Source of the DNA: Diphasiastrum complanatum
Taxonomy: Eukaryota > Streptophyta > Lycopodiopsida > Lycopodiales > Lycopodiaceae
Assembly (NCBI GenBank): GCA_029204225.1
Contig: CM055102.1
Span: 50,312,426 to 50,376,425, forward strand
Direction of reading: 5' to 3'
Length of the DNA: 64,000 bases
Shown here: piece after piece, positions 56,857-64,000 of the stretch
Position numbering within the stretch: the first letter of the stretch is position 1
Layout of the letters: the number at the start of each line of letters is the position of its first letter
The notes under the pieces: generated by a model
Seen by the model: only the letters and a program-made list of their open reading frames with translations
What the model was told of the DNA's origin: nothing
The model's database searches: none
Position numbers and translations under genes: made by a program

Positions 56857-57680
56857 CAAAAAGGACCAAGAGTGGATCCTAATTTGATCCTCAAGAGGGA
56901 TTGGCTGTCAGATTACTTGATCTATCAATCTACTTCAGATTAAGATTAATCTAGATCAATTCTAGACACAAAATCCTAACAAGAACAATCATTAATTGAA
57001 GGTAAGTGTACTTTTTGGTTTCACACGTGTGAAACATTGTCTGAGTACGGACTCCAACCTGAAAATCAAGTACACATTGATAGAACCTCAAAACAATCAA
57101 AACAAATGTAGACAAATGGAGAGAATCACTTAAAATTGCTTCCAAAACCAAGATTGGTGTCTCACATTGATTATGGCCAAATGTGGCTTTATATATACAA
57201 TAAGTGGGAGCTCGTGGTACTGATCATCCCTATGATCCCACATGTGTGAAGGTGCTTTGTCATATGATGATTCATCATGCAAAATTGACACTTGGACAAA
57301 ACCTTCTATTTTGAGCACTTTTGGTCCATTTTCCTTCTATATGGAGATCTACTTGGAAATCTTCTAGAAGTCAAAATTCGCCTACTTCAGCTTATTCCAC
57401 ACATGTGAGCTGTCCTCTACACATGGGATATGACACCTAACCAAAGGATGTGGCTCATGCAATCAATAGATTGCTGCCATGTGTCATATATCTAGAAAAC
57501 TAGTTTTTGGCCTTTTTAGCCACTAGAACTTGAATTAAATCATATGTACAGCATATATGATTATGGTACATGACAAGTACACTATTTTCACACGTGGGAA
57601 CAGGCTCCACACATGTGTAATCATCCTATATACATGATTTTTGGCCTCTACCAAGCTTATTTTTGCATTTTTCACATTTT
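56857..57680 (-). repeat. LTR fragment of the non-autonomous family
   Basis: AAAAAGGACCAAGAGTGGAT through GCATTTTTCACA corresponds to the conserved ~830-bp module of the LTRs at 43339-44489 and 47831-48981. It lacks the final ~20 bases at the low-coordinate end and the family-specific first ~318 bp. It has no primer binding site or internal region, so it is a truncated or solo LTR. Confidence 0.8.
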
Positions 57681-57739
57681 GTGACAAGTGTCACCATCTC
57701 ATTATAACTCGAGTTGGTACCCTTGGAATTTTCTAAATC

Positions 57740-57915
57740 ATTATGAGAAATATGTACAAGGTAGTAATGGACATTTGTACATAAAAATGAAAAACAATCA
57801 AGCAAAATTTTGTTTATTTTTTACACTCCTATAAAATTAGCTTGATGAGATACTAGATTAATAAAAAAACCTAAGATGCTAATTATTATGAGAAATATGT
57901 ACAAGGTAGTAGTGG
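57740..57915. repeat. Direct repeat of ATTATGAGAAATATGTACAA
   Basis: The block ATTATGAGAAATATGTACAAGGTAGTA occurs near 57743 and 57887 (about 145 bp apart). Between them lies CACTCCTA(T/A)AAAA, which in the other LTR copies follows TTTTTCACA directly, so this copy carries an extra ~140 bp. Confidence 0.7.
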
Positions 57916-58139
57916 ATCCTTTGGCATGGATTGTGAAATTGTAAAAGTCATCTATCTTGAGGTTTTGGGGGGGGGCGGTTGGTGGTGTGGGGTCCTCTTT
58001 CAAAACCACTCATAGTACACTTGTAAATAAGTGATTAGACCAATTTTGGAAGTTGATTAGCTCATGGTAAAAATAGGGTAGTGACACTTCGCTTGATGCT
58101 AGAGGATGTGTGACATAGCAACTCTTGATTTTATTTGTC

Positions 58140-58330
58140 AATTTCGGCCAATCATATTCTGAGGTGCACCAAAATGGCCCAATCATTGTAAGAGGTGTCA
58201 TGTAGGAGGTCCAATCATTGTAAGAGGTGGTGATTTTAGGGGTGTCCAATCAAATTGATTCATCACCACACCCTTGGATCTCGAGCCACTACTAGTGAGA
58301 GTGAGGGAGAATCCATACTTAGTTTTTTGT
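58140..58330. repeat. CCAATCATT-GAGAGGTG motif cluster
   Basis: The words CCAATCAT(T/A) followed by (A/T)GAGGTG recur four times, then CTCGAGCCACTACTA. The same order appears at 61250-61470. Repeated CCAAT-type words upstream of a presumed transcription start suggest an LTR enhancer, but no LTR partner or edges were identified. Confidence 0.5.
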
Positions 58331-58619
58331 AGCAAGATCTTGATGTAACAAGCTCCAACACTTAGTTTTTTAGTGTCATTCTCTCTCTACATGAGAGCTC
58401 TTTGTTGTATTCTATCTCTACACGAGAGCAAGCCAAATCTATATTTAGTTTTTTTCTATGGAAAGCGTGCTTTTATTATGTGTGATATGGTTGATTATTG
58501 ATGCATGTACAAAGTGCTCTTGCCTTAGATTTTGATCTAGTATGCTTGTATCTCAATCTAGATTGATCTATATGAAATCACACACATCCTAGGAGATCAT
58601 TCACATTGTTTGAGAAGTC

Positions 58620-60055
58620 CTCTGTTGGCTGATTCCGACGAATCCCCAAGATACTCGACCAAAGCAACTCAAGATCACCTCTCACCTTAGACCGAGGAGG
58701 TCTTTGAAAAGACGAGTCTAACGAAGATTGAGAGCTGAGAAATGCTAGTTAGGAATGACAAGCAAGAACTGTGTAAGCCTTATGGTGAATCCCGAAAGAT
58801 GGAATGACCATGTAGGAACTAGTATTTCTACGCAAATGTAATAAATGCAAGTAGACCCCTCTTTAAGAAAGTAGAGTGAGCCACCTTTTGATGGTGATCT
58901 CTAGTAGAGAGCATAATTCCACTTGTAATTTGTAAATTGTGGAAACTCCACTAGGATGCCACCTAAGGAGCTCTCTTGCTTATTTAAGAGACTCCCTCTT
59001 TGTGAAGATGAGCTTTTTGCATTGTATCTACTCCATGCTTAATATTTTTCCATGAGTTTGATGCTACACTAAGCTGCTTGATCATGATGATTTTCTTGAG
59101 TGATGCCCCTATGATCATGCCCTTCCATTCATATTGTGTGTGATTGTGGACTTAGAGTGGATTAGTTTTCTTGCTTTCCTAGTTGTGGATTAGATTTTCT
59201 TTCTGTTTTGGTGGATTAGTGTAGGTTGCAAGCATCCAAGAGATTTGTAGCCAATAATGTGGTATAGATCTTGCAAATTCATTTACGTTTTGGTTTCTTG
59301 AGTTTCTTGGAAACTTCAAGAATCAAGAAGATGGAGCTAGGATAAAGAGAGATTTTTTAACCAAAATATCAGAAAAGTATTTTCCTATCTTGAAAAAGAA
59401 AATGACTCATTGTCCGCTGAACCTACTCCTTCCATTCCTGATACACCCCTTTCTCCACACCCTCTTGTCTTTTTAGATAAGTTGGATGAAGATAGCACTT
59501 CACAACTTGAAATCTTTTTGCAAAACATCTGTGACATCAAAGAATAATCTACCTTTGAGTTCTGCCAAGCTAAAAATTGCCAGATTCCCATGGTCCCTGG
59601 GTGTACTATTGAGTTCAAATCTGCTCGCACTGCTTTTAAACTTTGGAGCATGCTAGTCTAGTTTTCTGATTTTGCAAGTAATTTAGTTTTCTTTTTGCAA
59701 TGATCTGTTGTAGCATTCCGTTTGTATGTGCCATAGTAATGCCCAACCATGTTTTAAGAAGAGTTGTTTTTGGGCATTCTTGGTGTGCTTGCATGGTAGA
59801 ATGATTGCAAGTGATTTCAAGAGTTCAAGTGTGTTCGAAATCTGAGTATCCCACTGACAGGCTGGGAAATATACTACAACCCCAAGAATCTTTCTGCCTG
59901 ATCTGGGCATGGTAATAACCAAGATAAACAGTAAGACATGCCCATAGTCTCTGCTGACAGGCAAAATACCAAGCTGTTTAAGCTGTAAACAAGAAGTAAT
60001 CGAAGTAGAGATAGGAGTTAACAAATTTTAGAGTGTAGAATCTGTCTACATTTGG
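58620..60055 (+). repeat. LTR of the 28-kb gypsy family carrying an insertion
   Basis: 58620-59340 corresponds to the reverse complement of 28175-28873 (GGCTGATTCC start, GAGCCACCTTTTGATGGTGA, TTGCTTATTTAAGAGA). 59690-60055 corresponds to 55730-56082 and ends in the CAGGCA-rich part and TGTCTACA. Between 59345 and 59690 lies sequence absent from the other copies. After 60055 TTTGGCCCGTTGCTGC may be a decayed primer binding site. Confidence 0.65.
59395..59655 (+). pseudogene. Coding-like insert inside an LTR
   Basis: One frame reads SLSAEPTPSIPDTPLSPHPL, then VFLDKLDEDSTSQLEIFLQN, a stop, and FCQAKNCQIPMVPGCTIEF. The composition and length suggest degraded protein-coding DNA and not LTR sequence. 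I do not recognise the protein; it may be a captured host fragment or another element's Gag. Confidence 0.35.
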
Positions 60056-60689
60056 CCCGTTGCTGCTTGACCTCCATCACATCATGAAACTATACATGTT
60101 GCAATGATGCCCTTCAACAGATCCATAAAAACCATTCCACCTATCTAGAACATTTCTCATCTGTAGTATGAAACTTTCAGTCTGCCTTGTTCAACAAAGT
60201 CGTTCTTGCTCTACAACCGGACGATTCTTGAACAAGAAGACATACCAGACAGCTCTCACACAGTCTTATCGTGTCCCTGACAATTTTGCACATCTGCTCA
60301 TATACTTCACTTCTTCAATGGCAATATCAGAAGTGCATGGACAAACTATGTCAACCTGTGCACATATGATGAGGACGTATTTGTATAGTTCCTGAACACT
60401 CTCATCACATGACAGTTCTTCCACGAACTGATGTGTTGCAGGGTTCTGATATTATTTGAAAGTAGTCTCATCGTATAGCCTACAACGCTATTCTACAATG
60501 AAGCCACATACTTTGCTGGCTTACTGATGGCACCTATCCATCATTTGAGTCCTGACCAAGCCACATTTATGCCCACACACCTCCTCATCTGCCTATCTGA
60601 TGGGACTGAGCCTGCACACCTACTCCACACGTTGCACATGCTATCCACGCTCTCCAAACCCTACCCAAGATCCGCCACACATCCTTCAG
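60056..60689. other. No recognisable gene
   Basis: This sequence follows a gypsy LTR and may be its leader or internal region. Short frames on the plus strand have many stops; none shows retroelement or host motifs. It ends where the leader fragment of another family begins. Confidence 0.45.
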
Positions 60690-61240
60690 AAAAGAGATTG
60701 AGATTCAAGTCACATTGTTCATCCCTACTCAATTTGTTTGAGTGATTTTAAGGCTTGAAAAGAGTCATTAAGGTGTCTATGGCAAATGTGTAAAGAGAGA
60801 TCCAATTTTCTAAGAGTTCCTTCCTTTGTAGAGGGCAAGATCTAGAAGCTCATTTTGTGTTGTTATTGGTGGAGAGTTTGTCTCTTCCTAAGTGATCAAA
60901 TCTTTCTAAGTGGCATTAGCTCTTTGAAGCACAATATCTTAGTGAGAAAAATCACAACTTTTGATTTTGAATTTCATTCCGTGTCTTAAAAAGTAGAGTA
61001 ATTGGTGGAATCCAATAGGAGTGATTGAATTCAATTTGTTGAGCAAAAATTGACATAGTATGTATGAAACTCAAATTAGTTCTATTCAACTTTCTTTGTG
61101 AGAGTGTGAGGGTCAATTTGTGATCCCATTTGATGTCTAGAATGAGGAGTCCATATTGGAGTATTCATGCATGGTCGAGTGAGTCCAAAAGAAGTGATTA
61201 AGTTTGATTTTCAGGTGTTTAAAACAAAACCCATCTCTTG
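60690..61240 (+). repeat. Leader fragment of the chromodomain/non-autonomous family
   Basis: CAAGTCACATTGTTCA, CTTCCTTTGTAGAGGGCAAG, AAGTGGCATTAGCTCTTTGA and TGTGAGAGTGTGAGGGTCAA occur in the same order as in the leader at about 10270-10700 and, on the minus strand, at 46500-47170. The LTR and primer binding site are not attached; it is a truncated piece. Confidence 0.75.
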
Positions 61241-61249
61241 TTCAAGAAT

Positions 61250-61500
61250 CGCCAATCACATTAAAAGGTGCAAAATGTTTAGCCCAATTATGTTTAGAGG
61301 TGCAAATCACCTGGCCAATCAAATTGCGGGGTGCAAGCTATGCGGTCCAATCATGGAGAGAGGTTTCTATCTTGAGGTCCAATCATTATGAGAGGTGGAA
61401 TCCATGGGGTCCAATCAAATTCGAGCATTTCCTCATGCTAGAACTCGAGCCACTACTATAAGGAAGTGAGATCTCATTGTACATATATCTTTTTGAGAGT
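61250..61500. repeat. CCAATCA-GAGGTGC motif cluster, second copy
   Basis: CCAATCA(C/A/T) words alternate with (G/A)AGGTGCAA or AGAGGTGGAA, and CTCGAGCCACTACTA follows, in parallel with 58140-58330. It lies between the leader fragment and the H3 3' flank. Confidence 0.5.
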
Positions 61501-61541
61501 AAAACACATTTTTGGACTTGTTTCTTTGTCTCTCTACCCGA

Positions 61542-61612
61542 GGTTTCTGTAGACGGTTTCTTTAGGTTTCTGTAGACGTTTCCAGAGCCTAATGAAATCG
61601 TCTACAGAAACC
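61542..61612. other. Inverted repeat, 19-bp stem with a third copy in the loop
   Basis: GGTTTCTGTAGACGGTTTC (61542-61560) is the reverse complement of 61594-61612 with one mismatch, and a direct copy of its first 14 bases is at 61565-61578 in the loop. It lies about 70 bp beyond the H3 stop codon on the gene's downstream side. It could form a stem-loop in RNA or be a footprint of a small DNA transposon. Confidence 0.85.
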
Positions 61613-61684
61613 ACTGAGAGTCGATGCATTAATTAGATTTGTGGTGTAAAAATACACCGTAAGGAAAAATGAAAAGACAGAATC

Positions 61685-62302
<618 letters not shown>

Positions 62303-62320
62303 CTCGGATCGATGACGTGG
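62303..62320 (-). promoter_or_regulatory. Plant histone type I element (hexamer plus reversed octamer)
   Basis: The minus strand reads CCACGTCATCGATCCGAG. This matches the plant type I histone element CCACGTCANCGATCCGCG, made of the ACGTCA hexamer and the reverse of the CGCGGATC octamer, at all but one base. In H3 and H4 promoters of plants this element gives S-phase, meristem-related expression. It lies about 210 bp upstream of the start codon, a typical distance. Confidence 0.88.
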
Positions 62321-63385
62321 TCAGTTCTCAGCGTTATATAATACCTGAAGCGTCCCCGAGCGCCTTGGACCTTAATCTTTTTTACGGGGAAAAGTTGCTT
62401 CGATTGTGCACCTTTCACAGCATTGAAATATCAGGGGGACAGGGTCCTGTTGTGATTGGGGGGAGGGGGCCTTAAAGGCATTGCCTCGGTGTTTGGCCCC
62501 AGCACGCTGCCAATGCACCATGTGACACGGGCAGGGGCCGCAAATGGTAGAAAGGAATTTAGAGTTTTTTTTTATTTTTTTCAGTTTTGAGCATTATAGC
62601 ATGCACTGTGTGTAGGCACGCAGGCATCAAAAATATTTTGATGATTCTACATGTAGGTGCAAGCACACGAGCACAAGTAGGCAACAGATTTTTTGGCGGT
62701 CTCAAGCTTTTGAGCATGCGCAGGTGCGGATACAAAATTTTTAGTTTTCGATATTATATTAAGGTGTTTGGTGAGAGAGAGCAATTGCATAGCTAATGTT
62801 AACGACATTAGCTTTCAATGCTAGTTTAAAATAGCTTTCAACATCAATTTAAAATTAATTGTAATGAAACTGGTACTGCTTTGTTGTGGGACAAACAATA
62901 TTCCAGTTCAACAATATGGTTACCTCTTGGAGTTTAATTTTTGCTTAATGTGCCTTTTGCTTAAGTCAAGATCACACCATTGTCTCCTTTAAAATCCATG
63001 TTGGAAGAACAAAAGGCTCAAATAGAACATCAATGAGGTTGATCCAATTTTTGCGTCATTAAACTTTTTGGAATCGAGCATTCGAGCAGCTTTTCAATTT
63101 TTTGACGAATTTGATCAGTGCTAGTGGATAGAATTTTTTGAAGAGCAAAGAATCAGTTTGCACTAGTGGATAGACTTTTTTGAACTGATCTATTTTTTGT
63201 TGATGGCACAGCCCTAACGAAATGAGCTATTATCTACATGGCAGGTACCGCGTGGAGATAAGGTATTGGACTCAAAATATCTAGTGGATAAGACTCCACT
63301 ATCAAATTTGATGAATTCGTTATTTGGTAACCCTCGACAAATGATTTGACTCCATGTCGCTCTGATATTGGGCTAGTTCAGATTT
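62321..63385. other. No recognisable gene
   Basis: Near 62331-62345 a TATATAATA stretch and, further on, G-rich patches (62450-62472) occur without an attached reading frame. The rest is AT-rich. CTAGTGGATAGA(A/C)TTTTTTGAA is repeated at about 63122 and 63161. The last part may be diverged pol of the copia element that follows. Confidence 0.5.
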
Positions 63386-63640
63386 GTCCAACTCAAATTG
63401 TTTGTGGCAATCAAAGTACTATAGCATTGTCATTGAATCCCATATTCCACTTCAAGAGTAAAGATATTAAAATAAATTAAAACATCATTATGTTAGAGAG
63501 AAAGTCTTAAATAGAGAAGTTATTTTGATTTTCTACATAACATGGTTCATGGTTGCACACATATTCACTAAGGCTCTAAATTCAGAGAGCCATAATAAAT
63601 TTTGTGAGATGATGAAGTTAAGGAGAAGGAAGTTATAAGA
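63386..63640 (+). pseudogene. Copia RNase H C-terminal part
   Basis: Reading frames with stops give IVCGNQSTIALSLNPIFHFK, then KDIKIN, and further on VAHIFTKALNSESHNKFCEM and a stop. This is the DNQSAIxLxxNP...HI...DIFTKAL pattern of the copia RNase H end. Several stops and a frame change show decay. Upstream pol is not recognisable. Confidence 0.78.
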
Positions 63641-63649
63641 TTTTCCATT

Positions 63650-64000
63650 AAGGGAGAGTGTTAGAATTGTTGGAGTTTAATGTTACTCCTATTCACCTAA
63701 TTCTATCCTCAGGGTACTCTTGTATACCGTTAATACTCACTCTCTACAACAATATGCATAAATGAACTGTTATTCGAGATAATCTACAAATTTACATGCA
63801 TATTTAAATAGTTTATAGAATTACACGGATATTCAAAGCAGAGCAACAAATCGACTCTGGCACTATCGGCACTGTCGTCACTATCGTGACATTGTCGACT
63901 GTCCACACTATCGGCATTGTCAAGGTATCGACACTACCAAACTATTGACTCTCGAATGGTACCACTCGAAATGGAGCGCTTCATCTGTCAAATCCAAAAC
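63650..64000 (+). repeat. Polypurine tract and start of a copia 3' LTR
   Basis: AAGGGAGAG (63650-63658) precedes TGTTAGAATTGTTGGAG, a typical plant copia LTR start, right behind the RNase H end. The LTR runs to the window edge, so its length is unknown. Within it, from about 63850, words of the kind CACTATCGGCA/ACTGTCGTCA recur. Confidence 0.72.

Noticed and set aside
62330-62345. TATATAATA stretch as a TATA box for a divergent gene right of H3
   Set aside because: No open frame or histone-like sequence follows on the plus strand.

Overview
The window looks like a piece of a land-plant nuclear genome dominated by transposable elements. Evidence: several Ty1/copia and Ty3/gypsy LTR retrotransposons with plant-type primer binding sites (TGGTATCAGAGCC for initiator tRNA-Met, a TGGCACCGTTGCC form for tRNA-Asp), CACTA-like DNA transposon remains, and an intronless histone H3 gene preceded by the plant-specific 'type I' histone promoter element. 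I cannot name the species. The H3 sequence (Tyr41, Ser87, Leu90) is not the usual flowering-plant H3.1, so a non-angiosperm with a large genome (fern, lycophyte, bryophyte or gymnosperm) is my tentative guess. No bacterial genes, CRISPR arrays, tRNA or rRNA genes were recognised.

Layout. 0-2.6 kb: unrecognised sequence, then a TFIIA-gamma-like gene (minus) with one frameshift, a TATA box and a GA-rich leader. 2.6-4.5 kb: 3' half of a non-autonomous LTR element and its LTR. 4.5-6.0 kb: a DUF7869-like gene fragment split by a 774-bp solo LTR. 6.0-18.9 kb: copia fragments, including a minus-strand copia element (gag at 18.4 kb to RT at 7.1 kb) interrupted between 8516 and 16273 by a chromodomain-carrying Ty3/gypsy element whose two LTRs match only in their first ~370 bp; the copia pol also holds a ~365-bp in-place inversion. 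18.9-21.1 kb: purine-rich copia LTR sequence and a dispersed repeat. 21.1-28.9 kb: a minus-strand Ty3/gypsy element (INT, RT, protease, gag, minisatellite leader, LTR) that truncates a second minus-strand gypsy element (28.9-33.1 kb) within its protease.

33.1-39.2 kb: AT-rich DNA, a ~2.2-kb repeat with degraded ORFs (second copy at 53-55 kb), copia gag scraps and an acidic coiled-coil-like ORF. 39.2-43.1 kb: a minus-strand copia element whose integrase is fused to another copia protease. 43.3-49.0 kb: a non-autonomous LTR retrotransposon with matching 1151-bp LTRs and no polymerase. 49.0-51.9 kb: CACTA remains inside ACCGCA-rich DNA. 52-61.5 kb: a gypsy gag pseudogene, LTR fragments of three families and a large minisatellite. 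61.5-62.4 kb: the histone H3 gene with promoter, and downstream a 19-bp-stem inverted repeat. 63.4-64 kb: the 3' end of a plus-strand copia element and the start of its LTR.

Only histone H3 looks like a functional host gene. All retroelement coding regions carry stops, frameshifts, deletions or lost catalytic residues. The non-autonomous family shares its leader and the downstream LTR module with the chromodomain element, so it was probably mobilised by a relative of it. Boundaries and family relations were judged by eye and not by alignment software.
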